The notes under the pieces are model-generated. The model searched no databases. It was given only the letters and a program-made list of their open reading frames with translations, and had not been told where the DNA came from. A DNA stretch of 31,990 nt, from the NCBI GenBank assembly GCA_913044085.1, contig CAJWNW010000003.1, forward strand, positions 1 through 31,990. The letters run 5' to 3'. How positions within the stretch are numbered: position 1 is the stretch's first letter; each line of letters opens with the position of its first letter. Position numbers and translations under genes: made by a program. This document shows positions 1 to 8,486 of the stretch, piece by piece. The stretch is from an uncultured Flavobacteriaceae bacterium. Lineage in GTDB: Bacteria > Bacteroidota > Bacteroidia > Flavobacteriales > Flavobacteriaceae.

Positions 1-170
1 AAATATATAGATAATAACACAAACTGAAAAAAATGATGCGATTATTAATTTTAAATCAATACTAAGTTAACATTAGCTTTGCCATGAATTGGGATTTATT
101 GCAAGAATATTTAATATGATGAAAACTCAAAATATATATTAATTAACAACCTTATTATCATCAAAATTTA
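1..170. other. AT-rich left edge, no gene seen
   Basis: No open reading frame, RNA gene or repeat that I can support. The stretch is very AT-rich and leads into the promoter of the first gene. The gene to the left of the window must end before position 1. Confidence 0.5.
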
Positions 171-201
171 TTGAAAAATTAGTTAGAAAAACCTATATTT
201 G
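171..201 (+). promoter_or_regulatory. Bacteroidota-type promoter of the lamin-tail protein gene
   Basis: TTG at 171-173 and TATATTTG at 194-201 match the Bacteroidota -33 (TTG) and -7 (TAnnTTTG) elements, with a 20-base spacer inside the usual 17-23. The predicted transcription start is a few bases after 201, giving a leader of about 20-25 bases before the ATG at 228. This is the best promoter match in the window. Confidence 0.7.
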
Positions 202-227
202 ATGAGATTAATTTTAAAAAAATTACA

Positions 228-2480
228 ATGAAAAAACTTTACTATATATTTTTATCTTTCTTTGCTCTAAACTTGTCTTATGGGCAAATTATTATAACAG
301 AGATTGCCGACCCTAACAATGCAGCCAATACCGGCAGATTTGTTGAAATACACAACGTTAGTGGCGTTGACGTTGATATGATAGGATGGGAATTAAAAAG
401 ATGGACTAATGGTAATGCTGAACCAACAGCTTCTTCTGCTATAGACCTTTCTTCTTTAGGTAATTTACAGTCAGGCGAAACTGCTGTTATTGGAAAAAGC
501 GGATTTGAAGAAGTTTATGGATTTCCCCCAAGTATTGTATCGTCAAGCGCCTCAGTTGATAGTAATGGAGATGACCAAATTGCTGTATTTGATTCAGAAG
601 GAAATGTTATTGATATTTTCGGAGTTCCTGGAGAAGATGGCACAGGAACCTGTCATGAATTTGAGGACGGAAGAGTTGAACGAAAAGCAACTGTTGCGAG
701 TTCAAATTCAACATGGAATGAGGCAGAGTGGAATGTTTGGGCAGACAGTACTGTTAATGATTGTACTACCCATATAAACTCTCCTCAAACTGCACCAGAT
801 GACTATGACCCAGGGTCATGGATTGGAGCATCAAGCGAAATCTCAATTTCAATAATTACGCCTGTGAATAATACAATTTTATCTCCTGGTACTCAATCTA
901 CTGAAATCTCTTGGTCAACTTTAAATCCACCAAGTGGAGCTGGAGTAAATATTCTTGTAAATGGAACAGAGACAGCTAATGTTACCAGCCCTTTTGTACT
1001 ACAATTACAAGATGGAACATCTTACGACGTTACAGTAAATATTGATGATAATGGAAATGTTGTGGCTTCAGATAATGTGTCGTTCAGTGTTGGTATTTTG
1101 ACTCAAGTTGAAGACATAACAGCTTTAAGAGCAGATATTTCCACAAATGGCATAGGCAATTACTATGAAATTACGGGAGAATCATATGTCAACCAAACAG
1201 ATAGCTATAAAAACAGAAAGTGGATTCAAGATTCCAACTCATCAAGTGTCTCGGGAATGCTCATTTACGATGAAGATGGAATAATCGAAACTACCTATTC
1301 AATAGGAGATGGTGTGACTGGCCTTCAAGGTTACACAGCTGAAGTTTATGGTACGCTTAGGTTTATTCCTTTCTCTGATTCTGGTATTATTGTGTCTTCT
1401 GGAAATACAATAGCACCTCGATTAGTATCTATATCAAACTTAAATGCCGATCCAGACACTTACGAGTCAACTTTGATTAAGATAGCGGGATCTGTAGAAT
1501 TTTCAGATGCAGACGGAACTACTACATTTTCTAATGGATCAAATTATGAAATTACTGATGGTTCTACAGACACAGAAGGAGTTGCAAACTCAACATCTGT
1601 CAGAACAGAATTTTATGGTGTTTTTAACTCAACTATTATTCCTTCTGACCTTCAAATAGTTGTTGGTGTTGCAGGCCAATACAATGGCGCAGCCCAGGTT
1701 TACCCAAGAATATTATCCGATATTGAAGCTGATGAATGTTATTTCAAAGAAGGGTTTACACATAACTTTGATGTTGTTGAAGAAGGTTTAGTTGTAGATG
1801 CTGCATGTTGGTCTACTATCAATCAAGGTGATGCTGCAAGTGGAAGTCAAGGATTTTGGGGCCTTTTTGGTGCACCTGGTGCGATTAACTGGGGAATTTA
1901 TTACACTAGTGAGGCACATAGTGATTATTTAATTTCACCAAGATTTAGTATTGTAGATGGTATTACCGATGGTCTTTCTTTTTTCGGATATCAACAAGAT
2001 GACGGTTATCCTGAGCCAATTGATGTTTTGGTATTTGATGAGAACTTAAATAATTTTCTTGGAACTCTTTCAGAAGATTTAATAATGCCGGAAGCAAACA
2101 CAGATAATTATATATTTGATTTGAGTGCTTATGAAGGAGAAGATGTGAGAATTGCTTTTTACACTGATACAACCGATCAATGGGCAGTTTTTATTGATGA
2201 TTTTCAAGTAACATCTTTTAGTTCTTTAGGGACTAAAACACCAAATCAATCTATAACTTTTGAATATTTCCCTAACCCAGTAAAAGATGAATTAACGCTT
2301 AAAGCGCAAGCTAATATTGATTCCATTGAAGTGTTAAATATTCTTGGACAATCGTTGATTTCATTAAGCCCAAGTGTAATGGAAGCTAAAGTTGATATGA
2401 GCTCTTTACAAACGGGCGCATATTTTGTTAGACTTTCAGTTCAAGAGACAATGAATACATTCAGAGTTTTGAAAAACTAA
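228..2480 (+). CDS. Secreted lamin-tail / choice-of-anchor J protein with T9SS sorting tail
   Basis: A 750-residue exported protein. Residues 1-19 are a signal peptide (MKKLYYIFLSFFALNLSYG, cut before QII). Residues about 20-140 resemble a lamin-tail domain (IIITEIADPNN, RFVEIHN). A short Ig/FN3-like part follows at about 205-290. Residues about 290-500 resemble the OB-fold-like module that often accompanies secreted nucleases (ISNLNADPDTYESTLIKIAG), but no nuclease domain is present. Residues about 505-668 look like a choice-of-anchor J/MAM-like beta-sandwich ending in FIDDFQV. The end from about 678 (FEYFPNPVKDEL to FRVLKN) is a type A T9SS tail, so the protein should be secreted and attached to the surface or released. 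It is a single-gene unit with its own promoter and terminator. Specific function unknown; an adhesin or binding protein is the likeliest role. Confidence 0.85.
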   Translation: MKKLYYIFLSFFALNLSYGQIIITEIADPNNAANTGRFVEIHNVSGVDVDMIGWELKRWTNGNAEPTASSAIDLSSLGNLQSGETAVIGKSGFEEVYGFPPSIVSSSASVDSNGDDQIAVFDSEGNVIDIFGVPGEDGTGTCHEFEDGRVERKATVASSNSTWNEAEWNVWADSTVNDCTTHINSPQTAPDDYDPGSWIGASSEISISIITPVNNTILSPGTQSTEISWSTLNPPSGAGVNILVNGTETANVTSPFVLQLQDGTSYDVTVNIDDNGNVVASDNVSFSVGILTQVEDITALRADISTNGIGNYYEITGESYVNQTDSYKNRKWIQDSNSSSVSGMLIYDEDGIIETTYSIGDGVTGLQGYTAEVYGTLRFIPFSDSGIIVSSGNTIAPRLVSISNLNADPDTYESTLIKIAGSVEFSDADGTTTFSNGSNYEITDGSTDTEGVANSTSVRTEFYGVFNSTIIPSDLQIVVGVAGQYNGAAQVYPRILSDIEADECYFKEGFTHNFDVVEEGLVVDAACWSTINQGDAASGSQGFWGLFGAPGAINWGIYYTSEAHSDYLISPRFSIVDGITDGLSFFGYQQDDGYPEPIDVLVFDENLNNFLGTLSEDLIMPEANTDNYIFDLSAYEGEDVRIAFYTDTTDQWAVFIDDFQVTSFSSLGTKTPNQSITFEYFPNPVKDELTLKAQANIDSIEVLNILGQSLISLSPSVMEAKVDMSSLQTGAYFVRLSVQETMNTFRVLKN

Positions 2481-2504
2481 TAGCATTATTTTAATTGTTC
2501 TAAT

Positions 2505-2536
2505 GAGAGCGTTGTTAAGGCAGCGCTCTTTTTTTT
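2505..2536 (+). terminator. Rho-independent terminator after the lamin-tail gene
   Basis: Stem GAGAGCG (2505-2511) pairs with CGCTCT plus T (2524-2530), extended inward by TTG/CAG with one wobble, loop TTAAGG, and followed by a run of T to 2536. It lies 25 bases after the stop codon. Confidence 0.85.
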
Positions 2537-2539
2537 ATC

Positions 2540-2547
2540 TATTTTTG
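2540..2547 (+). promoter_or_regulatory. Candidate -7 element of the LuxE-like gene
   Basis: TATTTTTG matches TAnnTTTG exactly and ends 19 bases before the ATG at 2567. The nearest upstream TTG (2512-2514) is 25 bases away and lies inside the preceding terminator, so the -33 part is weak. Confidence 0.45.
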
Positions 2548-2566
2548 TAATTGTATTTTATAATTC

Positions 2567-3544
2567 ATGGATTTTAATTCAATTTTTGATATCGACTCCA
2601 AAGCTGCTTTTGAAAAAAAAGCTCTCGAAATTTTTAAATTTCAGTTTAAAGAGAATACAGTTTATCGTTCTTTTTGTGATCTTCTTTGCAAAAACCCCAG
2701 CGATATCCAAAAATTAGAAGACATCCCTTTTTTACCAATAGAATTTTTTAAAACCCACAGAATCCTATCATCCAAAGCAGAAATTAAACAAACTTTTAAT
2801 AGCAGTGGTACAACCGGCAGCATATTAAGTGGACATCACATAACAAATCTGAAAGTTTATGAAAAGAGTTTCATCAAAGGATTTGAAGGTGTTTATGACT
2901 CCATTGAGAATTTTACCATTATAGCCTTGCTGCCATCCTATTTAGAGCGTGAGGGGTCCTCTTTGGTTTATATGGTTGATGATATGATAAAAAAATCTGG
3001 ACATTCCAAGAGTGGGTTTTATTTAGAGGATTTTAAAGAATTGAGAGATACACTTTTGGGACTTGAGGCTAAGGGTCAAAAAACACTGCTCATTGGGGTT
3101 TCTTATGCACTTTTGGATTTAATCGAATTTCATCAATTTAAGTTAAAACACACGTTAGTGATGGAAACAGGAGGCATGAAAGGGCGTCGTAAAGAATTAA
3201 TCAAATCAGAGCTACACGCCTTATTAAAAGATGGATTTGGTGTTAAAACAATCCATAGCGAATACGGTATGACCGAATTATTATCTCAGGCCTATTCAAA
3301 AAGTGACGGTCTTTTCGCAACTCCGCCTTGGATGCAAATATTAATTCGGGACACAGAAGACCCTTTTAAAATACTAAAACAAGGAAAATGTGGAGGTATC
3401 AATGTAATTGATTTGGCCAATATCAACTCATGTTCATTTATCGCCACCCAAGATTTAGGCAAAATGCATAAAAATGGGCTCTTTGAGCTACTTGGTCGCT
3501 TTGATCAATCCGATATTAGAGGCTGTAATTTAATGGTAGTTTAA
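2567..3544 (+). CDS. LuxE-like acyl-protein synthetase / acyltransferase
   Basis: A 325-residue cytoplasmic protein of the LuxE acyl-protein synthetase family, relatives of the adenylate-forming enzymes that activate a fatty acid and pass it to a partner. Visible motifs are the phosphate-binding loop SSGTTGS at 79-85, a glycine-rich METGGMKGRRKEL stretch near 200-213, an IHSEYGMTELLSQAY block matching the adenylation-domain YGxTE motif, and a late QDLG near the end of the domain. Length is near the LuxE norm. No luxCDAB genes are nearby, so bioluminescence is not implied; in Flavobacteriia such genes stand alone with unknown partner. It converges on the tyrosyl-tRNA synthetase gene with only 2 bases between the stop codons. 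Confidence 0.8.
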   Translation: MDFNSIFDIDSKAAFEKKALEIFKFQFKENTVYRSFCDLLCKNPSDIQKLEDIPFLPIEFFKTHRILSSKAEIKQTFNSSGTTGSILSGHHITNLKVYEKSFIKGFEGVYDSIENFTIIALLPSYLEREGSSLVYMVDDMIKKSGHSKSGFYLEDFKELRDTLLGLEAKGQKTLLIGVSYALLDLIEFHQFKLKHTLVMETGGMKGRRKELIKSELHALLKDGFGVKTIHSEYGMTELLSQAYSKSDGLFATPPWMQILIRDTEDPFKILKQGKCGGINVIDLANINSCSFIATQDLGKMHKNGLFELLGRFDQSDIRGCNLMVV

Positions 3545-3546
3545 TC

Positions 3547-4842
3547 TTAAACTGCGCAAATGATAAAAGTGCTGCGTTTTCCTCGATTGATAATGATGTA
3601 AGTATCATTTATCAGATCTGAAACACTAATTAAATAAGCTTCATTTACTTTTTCTTTATTGACTGACACTGAATTTTCTTTCAACGCACGTCGAGCTTCT
3701 CCTTTGGAAACTAAGAACCCAGTTTCAGAGCACAAAGCTGTGATTATATCTAGACCCGCTTCTATTTTAGCTCTGGAGACATCGGCCTGAGGTACGCCTT
3801 CAAAAACATCTAAGATGGTGGCTTCATCCAAACTACTTATATCAGTTTTGAATGCTTTACTGTACAAAATCTGTGAAGCTTTTTCCGCATTTTCACGATG
3901 GGCGGTACCATGAACCATATTTGTAACGTTTTGCGCCAATCGTTTTTGAAGCATTCTGGCATGCGGTTGCTTTTTGTGCGATTCAATCAAATCTTCTATC
4001 ACATCTTTTTCTAAAAATGTAAAGATTTTAATGTACTTCTCCGCATCTTCATCGCTGGAATTTAACCAGTATTGATAGAATTTATATGGCGAGGTACGCT
4101 TGGAATCCAGCCATATATTGCCACCTTCACTTTTCCCAAATTTTGAACCATCTGATTTGGTAATCAATGGGCATGTTATAGCGAATCCTTTACCATTAGC
4201 GGCACGCCTAATCAATTCGGTTCCAGTGGTGATGTTCCCCCACTGATCGCTTCCGCCCATTTGAAGGGTACAGCCCAAAGTTTGAAATAAATGTAGAAAA
4301 TCATAGCCTTGCACTAATTGATAGCTGAATTCTGTAAAACTCATTCCCTGCTTGCTTTCTGAAACGATTCTATTTTTCACTGAATCTTTCGCCATCATAT
4401 AATTAACGGATATGTGCTTCCCAATATCACGAATAAATTCTAAAAACGAAAGGTCTTTCATCCAATCGTAATTATTGACCATCAAAGCGGCATTGGGGTC
4501 CTGGGTGTCAAAGTCTAAGAAATGAGCCAATTGTTTTTTAATGGCAACTTGGTTGTGGCGAAGTGTGAGTTCGTCTAATAAATTACGTTCAACAGATTTC
4601 CCTGAAGGATCCCCAATCATCCCTGTAGCGCCGCCAACCAATGCCACGGGTTTATGCCCGCAGCGTTGAAAATGAGCCAATAACATAATTGGAACCAAGT
4701 TTCCAATGTGTAATGAATCGGATGTTGGATCGAAGCCTATGTAGGCTACACGCATTGTTTCTAGAAGATGCGCCTCAGCGCCTGGCATATGGTCGTTTAG
4801 CATGCCGCGCCATTGTAAAACTTCTATGAAATTCTTGGTCAT
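3547..4842 (-). CDS. tyrS: Tyrosyl-tRNA synthetase
   Basis: Attaches tyrosine to tRNA-Tyr in the cytoplasm (class I aminoacyl-tRNA synthetase, EC 6.1.1.1). From the chosen start (MTKNFIEVL) it is 431 residues, as usual for bacterial TyrS. The HIGH motif is HIGN at 45-48, the KMSKS motif is KFGKS at 234-238, and the tyrosine-binding region shows GGSDQWGN near 196-203. An S4-like RNA-binding domain fills the last 70 or so residues. An upstream in-frame ATG at 4863 would add MCIKNHK, but it overlaps the exact -7 element TATCTTTG (4861-4868), so the start at 4842 is preferred. It is divergent from the SDR gene at 4915. Confidence 0.95.
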   Translation of the reverse strand: MTKNFIEVLQWRGMLNDHMPGAEAHLLETMRVAYIGFDPTSDSLHIGNLVPIMLLAHFQRCGHKPVALVGGATGMIGDPSGKSVERNLLDELTLRHNQVAIKKQLAHFLDFDTQDPNAALMVNNYDWMKDLSFLEFIRDIGKHISVNYMMAKDSVKNRIVSESKQGMSFTEFSYQLVQGYDFLHLFQTLGCTLQMGGSDQWGNITTGTELIRRAANGKGFAITCPLITKSDGSKFGKSEGGNIWLDSKRTSPYKFYQYWLNSSDEDAEKYIKIFTFLEKDVIEDLIESHKKQPHARMLQKRLAQNVTNMVHGTAHRENAEKASQILYSKAFKTDISSLDEATILDVFEGVPQADVSRAKIEAGLDIITALCSETGFLVSKGEARRALKENSVSVNKEKVNEAYLISVSDLINDTYIIINRGKRSTFIICAV

Positions 4843-4860
4843 TTTGTGATTTTTGATACA

Positions 4861-4868
4861 CAAAGATA
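4861..4868 (-). promoter_or_regulatory. Candidate -7 element of tyrS
   Basis: On the minus strand the bases read TATCTTTG, an exact TAnnTTTG match ending 18 bases before the chosen tyrS start. No TTG is seen at the expected -33 distance. Confidence 0.45.
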
Positions 4869-4902
4869 AAAGATTCAGTAGGGATGAGAAAAGAAAAATC
4901 AG

Positions 4903-4910
4903 TAATTTCG
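4903..4910 (+). promoter_or_regulatory. Possible -7 element just before the SDR gene
   Basis: TAATTTCG differs from TAnnTTTG at one base and ends 4 bases before the ATG at 4915. If real, transcription would begin at or next to the start codon. No TTG is seen upstream at the expected distance. Confidence 0.3.
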
Positions 4911-4914
4911 TAAC

Positions 4915-5910
4915 ATGGTATTAGTCACAGGTGGCACCGGACTTGTTGGAAGTCATTTACTTCTGAAATTAGCAGAAAAAAATCAATCTGTTCGAGCACT
5001 CTATCGAAAGGGTGCAAATCTCGAGCGAGTTAAAACTGTTTTTTCATACTATTCTAAAAATTCAAAATCACTTTACGAAAACATTGAATGGATAGAAGCA
5101 GATTTGAATGATTTACCGAACTTAACATTAGCATTCAAAGACATAACTCATGTTTACCATTGTGCAGCTTATATTTCTTTTGATCCCTCCAATTATAAAA
5201 TTTTGAGAGTGGCCAACATTAAAGGAACCGCCAATATTGTGAATTTAAGCATTGCAAATAAAGTTGAAAAATTATGTTATGTAAGCAGCGTGGCTACTTT
5301 GGGTTACGATGCTGATTTAATAACGGAAGAAACGCAATGGGAGGGCAATCAAAACCAAAGCGTGTACGCCATATCAAAATACGGAGCAGAAATGGAAGTC
5401 TGGAGGGCTTCTCAAGAAGGGGTAGCGGCCGTGATTGTAAATCCTGGTGTGATTCTTGGGCCAGGTTTCTTGAATTCTGGCAGTGGGCTGTTGTTTAAAT
5501 TAGCAGGGAAGAAACAACGCTATTTTACAAATGGAAGAACAGGCTATGTTTCCGTTAATGATGTTACCAAAGCGATGCTAGATTTAATGGACTCCGACAT
5601 TAAAAATCAGCGTTACATTTTGGTGGCTGAAAACCTAACTTATAAAGAGATTCTCACTACCGTTGCTAAAAGTATGCAGATAGCACCCCCTACAAAACTG
5701 GCTTCCCAACGTATGCTACAGTTCGCATTGGTTTTCGATTGGGTGCAGTCTAAATTATTAGGAAGAAAAAGACGGCTGAGTAAAGCCGTGTGCCGTGCTC
5801 TTACAAGGGACTGTAAATTCAGTTCTGAAAAAATAAAAACAGACTTAAAATCTTTCAAATTCACGCCTATTTCCGAGGCAACTCAACAAGTGGTTCAATA
5901 TTTTTTTTGA
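4915..5910 (+). CDS. NAD-dependent epimerase/dehydratase, extended SDR family
   Basis: A 331-residue soluble Rossmann-fold enzyme. The dinucleotide-binding motif GGTGLVGS is at 6-13, acidic ADLND at 62-66 marks the cofactor region, CAAY at 83-86 matches the NNAG-type block, and the catalytic triad is Ser124/125 (YVSSVA), Tyr151 and Lys155 (YAISK). It resembles the dihydroflavonol-reductase / 3-beta-HSD-like branch of extended SDRs rather than a defined sugar-nucleotide epimerase, so the substrate is unknown. It is divergent from tyrS (72 bases). Its 3' end overlaps the end of the convergent DUF4296 gene by 44 bases. Confidence 0.85.
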   Translation: MVLVTGGTGLVGSHLLLKLAEKNQSVRALYRKGANLERVKTVFSYYSKNSKSLYENIEWIEADLNDLPNLTLAFKDITHVYHCAAYISFDPSNYKILRVANIKGTANIVNLSIANKVEKLCYVSSVATLGYDADLITEETQWEGNQNQSVYAISKYGAEMEVWRASQEGVAAVIVNPGVILGPGFLNSGSGLLFKLAGKKQRYFTNGRTGYVSVNDVTKAMLDLMDSDIKNQRYILVAENLTYKEILTTVAKSMQIAPPTKLASQRMLQFALVFDWVQSKLLGRKRRLSKAVCRALTRDCKFSSEKIKTDLKSFKFTPISEATQQVVQYFF

Positions 5911-6343
5911 CTTGGTTTTGATTATATATTCGATTTTTTTTCCTTGTTTTAGTCAAAGAGTCCCTTTTTAATTTTCTTAAAGAGTCTGCCACGTTATTTT
6001 GAATTTCAATACGCTTTTGAATGCCCTGTTTTTTAGCGTCAAGTTTTTCTTTAACGTGTTGGTAAATTAAACTGTATTGATCAATATTGCGTGTGTAATA
6101 AGCATTGCTGTTTTCAAATTGTGTTGAATCAATATTGTGTTTTTCAAAAACATAACCCAACGGGTTTTTGAGCCGGTCTTCTAATATTTTTTTATTGGCG
6201 CCTTGAGCAGAATTTAAAATCATAAAATCACTTAAAATTTCTACCATTTGATCTTCAGGAATCAAATCTACAGGAGCTTCATAGGCCTTTTTGTTACAAG
6301 ATTGCATAATAAGTAAAAATGCTAAAAAATGGAGAATTCTCAT
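5867..6343 (-). CDS. DUF4296 lipoprotein
   Basis: A 158-residue lipoprotein of the DUF4296 family, common in Flavobacteriia and without known function. The signal peptide ends in LIMQSC with Cys16 as the lipidated residue. The body begins with VDLIPEDQMVEILSDFMILNSA, the family hallmark, and ends in a lysine/arginine-rich tail that is probably disordered. Its start overlaps the dihydroorotase stop by 4 bases (6340-6343), so it is the third gene of the mannosyltransferase-dihydroorotase-DUF4296 operon. The gene order is typical of the lineage. The 3' end runs 44 bases into the convergent SDR gene. Confidence 0.85.
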   Translation of the reverse strand: MRILHFLAFLLIMQSCNKKAYEAPVDLIPEDQMVEILSDFMILNSAQGANKKILEDRLKNPLGYVFEKHNIDSTQFENSNAYYTRNIDQYSLIYQHVKEKLDAKKQGIQKRIEIQNNVADSLRKLKRDSLTKTRKKNRIYNQNQVKKNIEPLVELPRK

Positions 6344-7686
6344 CGTTTGAATGTAAGGCGCATGGCCGAATTTTTATTTGTAAATTTAGAATTATGATAG
6401 ACTAAATTACCATTTAGAATGGTATGGGTAATCCTAGACTTAAAAGTGACCCCCTCAAAAGGCGACCAGCCACACTTATATAAAATATTCTCTGGAGTAA
6501 CGGTCCACGGGTTGTGCGGGTCTACTAAAATTAAATCTGCAAAATAGCCTTCACGAACAAAGCCTCTTTTTTCAATTTGAAATAAAATGGCGGGATTATG
6601 CGACATTTTCTCTACCAGCTTTTCAATTGAAATTTTACCTTTGTGATAGGCTTCCATCAGTGCAACTACCGCATGTTGAACCAAAGGCCCGCCTGAAGGG
6701 GCTTTGGTATATGGATTCGCTTTTTCATCCTTGGTATGAGGGGCGTGATCTGTGGCAATGACATCAATTCTATCGTCCAATAGAGCCTCCCACAAGGCTT
6801 CTCGGTCTTTGGTTGTTTTCACAGCTGGATTCCATTTGATAAAGGTTCCCTTTTTGTCGTAATCTTCATCTGAGAACCAAAGGTGATGGATGCAAACCTC
6901 TGCAGTAATTTTTTTCTTTTCCAGTGGTTTTTTATTGGAAAATAATGCTGTTTCTTTGGCTGTAGACAAGTGAAAAATATGCAATCTAGCGCCTGTTTTT
7001 TTTGCCAATTCAATGGCTTTTGAAGACGACAAATAACATGCTTCTTCACTTCTTATTACGGGATGAAATTTAACGGGAATGTTGTCTCCGTATTCGTCCT
7101 TGAATTTTTTGGTATTGGCACGAATGGTATCCTCATCTTCACAATGCACAGCGATTAGCAAATCTGTACTAGCAAATATCTTTTCTAAAACCTCTGGATT
7201 GTCAACCAACATATTTCCTGTTGAGGAGCCCAGAAAAAGCTTAAGTGCTGCAACATTATTTGAATCAATTTTAAGAATTTCATCTAAATTATCATTAGTA
7301 CCTCCAAACATAAAAGAATAGTTGGCATATGAAGTTTTTGAGGCCTTCTTGAATTTTTCTTCAAGCTTTTCAATAGTCGTGGCTTGCGGTTTGGTGTTAG
7401 GCATCTCTATAAAAGAAGTAATACCACCGGCAATGGCCGCTCTTGATTCTGTTTCAATATTCGCTTTGTGGGTCAAACCAGGCTCTCTAAAGTGAACTTG
7501 GTCGTCAATCATGCCTGGCAACAAGAATTTATTTTCAGCATCAATGACCAGGGTATCAGCGTTTTTTGAACTTATTGACGGTGCAATTTCTTTGATTTTT
7601 TGACCTTCAATTAACAAGTCACCCTCCAAGACCGTCCCCTGGTTTACAATGCGTGCATTTTTAATTAATATCGATGATTCTTGCAT
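6340..7686 (-). CDS. pyrC: Dihydroorotase
   Basis: Catalyses ring closure of carbamoyl-aspartate to dihydroorotate in pyrimidine synthesis (EC 3.5.2.3). It is 448 residues, of the long class-I type. Metal-site and catalytic features include DDQVHFREPG at 61-70, Lys149 in LKLFLGSS (expected carboxylated lysine), His181 (VHCED), His239 (IFHLST) and Asp313 in ATDHAPH. The first His of the usual HxH is Gln63 here; I recall the same QVH in other Bacteroidota dihydroorotases, so it is not read as inactivation. It starts immediately after the mannosyltransferase stop codon and overlaps the DUF4296 gene by 4 bases. The symbol could also be pyrC by type only; no other pyr gene is in view. Confidence 0.93.
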   Translation of the reverse strand: MQESSILIKNARIVNQGTVLEGDLLIEGQKIKEIAPSISSKNADTLVIDAENKFLLPGMIDDQVHFREPGLTHKANIETESRAAIAGGITSFIEMPNTKPQATTIEKLEEKFKKASKTSYANYSFMFGGTNDNLDEILKIDSNNVAALKLFLGSSTGNMLVDNPEVLEKIFASTDLLIAVHCEDEDTIRANTKKFKDEYGDNIPVKFHPVIRSEEACYLSSSKAIELAKKTGARLHIFHLSTAKETALFSNKKPLEKKKITAEVCIHHLWFSDEDYDKKGTFIKWNPAVKTTKDREALWEALLDDRIDVIATDHAPHTKDEKANPYTKAPSGGPLVQHAVVALMEAYHKGKISIEKLVEKMSHNPAILFQIEKRGFVREGYFADLILVDPHNPWTVTPENILYKCGWSPFEGVTFKSRITHTILNGNLVYHNSKFTNKNSAMRLTFKR

Positions 7687-8412
7687 TTATAATTTGCCTA
7701 AAATTTGTTGAGCGCGCAGTATCAAAACTCCTTTTATTGCTTCTGATATGATGCCTTTTGTGAGTTTAGATGTGCCTTTAACTCGGTCTGTAAAGATAAT
7801 AGGTATTTCTTTGATTTTAAATTTTTTATGAAATGCTTTGTATTTCATTTCAATTTGAAACGCATACCCTACAAACCTAATATGATCCAAATCCAAGGAT
7901 TCCAAAACCGTTCTTTTATAGCAAACAAACCCAGCGGTTGAATCTTTAACTGGCATGCCCGTAATAATACGTACATACAAAGACGCGAAGTATGACAGTA
8001 AAATCCTTGATAGCGGCCAATTCACAACATTGATGCCATTTTTGTAGCGAGACCCAATGGCAAGATCAACTCCCTGTTCTGTACAAGATTTGTAAAGTTT
8101 AATCAAAGAATTGGGGTCATGCGAAAAGTCGGCGTCCATTTCAAAAATATATTTATAATCGCGTTCTAATCCCCATTTAAATCCCGCTATATAGGCCTTG
8201 CCCAAACCGGATTTAGATTGCCGCTTTAGTAGAAATAATTTATTTGAAAAATCGCTTTGAAAGCTGCAAACCTTATCTGCTGTTTTATCAGGAGAATTAT
8301 CATCTACTACTAAAATATGAACCTGCGGATGCAACAAAAATACCGCCCGCAAAAGTGCTTCGATATTTTCGATTTCATTATAGGTAGGAATGATAATAAG
8401 TGTGTTCTTCAT
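7687..8412 (-). CDS. Polyprenol monophosphomannose synthase (GT2)
   Basis: Transfers mannose from GDP-mannose to a polyprenyl phosphate at the cytoplasmic face of the membrane, making the donor for later mannosylation. It is 241 residues, the short form lacking C-terminal membrane segments. Motifs are IIIPTYNE at 6-13, VDDNSPD at 36-42, the metal-binding DAD at 93-95 (EMDADFSHDP) and IGSRY at 119-123. These fit the Dpm1/Ppm1 branch of glycosyltransferase family 2. It is the first gene of a tight minus-strand operon with dihydroorotase (zero spacing) and DUF4296. A TATTTTTG sequence on the minus strand at 8430-8437 is a possible -7 element 17 bases before the start. Confidence 0.88.
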   Translation of the reverse strand: MKNTLIIIPTYNEIENIEALLRAVFLLHPQVHILVVDDNSPDKTADKVCSFQSDFSNKLFLLKRQSKSGLGKAYIAGFKWGLERDYKYIFEMDADFSHDPNSLIKLYKSCTEQGVDLAIGSRYKNGINVVNWPLSRILLSYFASLYVRIITGMPVKDSTAGFVCYKRTVLESLDLDHIRFVGYAFQIEMKYKAFHKKFKIKEIPIIFTDRVKGTSKLTKGIISEAIKGVLILRAQQILGKL

Positions 8413-8429
8413 AAATATTGTATGGCAAG

Positions 8430-8437
8430 CAAAAATA
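8430..8437 (-). promoter_or_regulatory. Candidate -7 element of the mannosyltransferase operon
   Basis: The minus strand reads TATTTTTG, an exact TAnnTTTG match ending 17 bases before the ATG. The nearest upstream TTG (plus-strand CAA at 8463-8465) gives a 25-base spacer, slightly too long. Confidence 0.4.
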
Positions 8438-8475
8438 AGCTATTTATATGAGTCTAATAATACAAAATTTCTTGT

Positions 8476-8483
8476 TAATTTTG
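8476..8483 (+). promoter_or_regulatory. Possible -7 element immediately before the DUF4271 gene
   Basis: TAATTTTG is an exact TAnnTTTG match ending 3 bases before the ATG at 8487. This spacing would place the transcription start at the start codon. No TTG is present at the right distance upstream. Confidence 0.35.
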
Positions 8484-8486
8484 TAT

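Noticed and set aside
7480..7510. QVH instead of HVH in the dihydroorotase metal site as a sign of an inactive enzyme.
   Set aside because: Other Bacteroidota dihydroorotases carry the same QVH, and the remaining metal and catalytic residues are intact.
8448..8486. Longer DUF4271 start at 8448 adding MSLIIQNFLLILY.
   Set aside because: Family members begin like MLREVISNDGY, and an exact -7 element lies between the two ATGs. It is kept only as an alternative.
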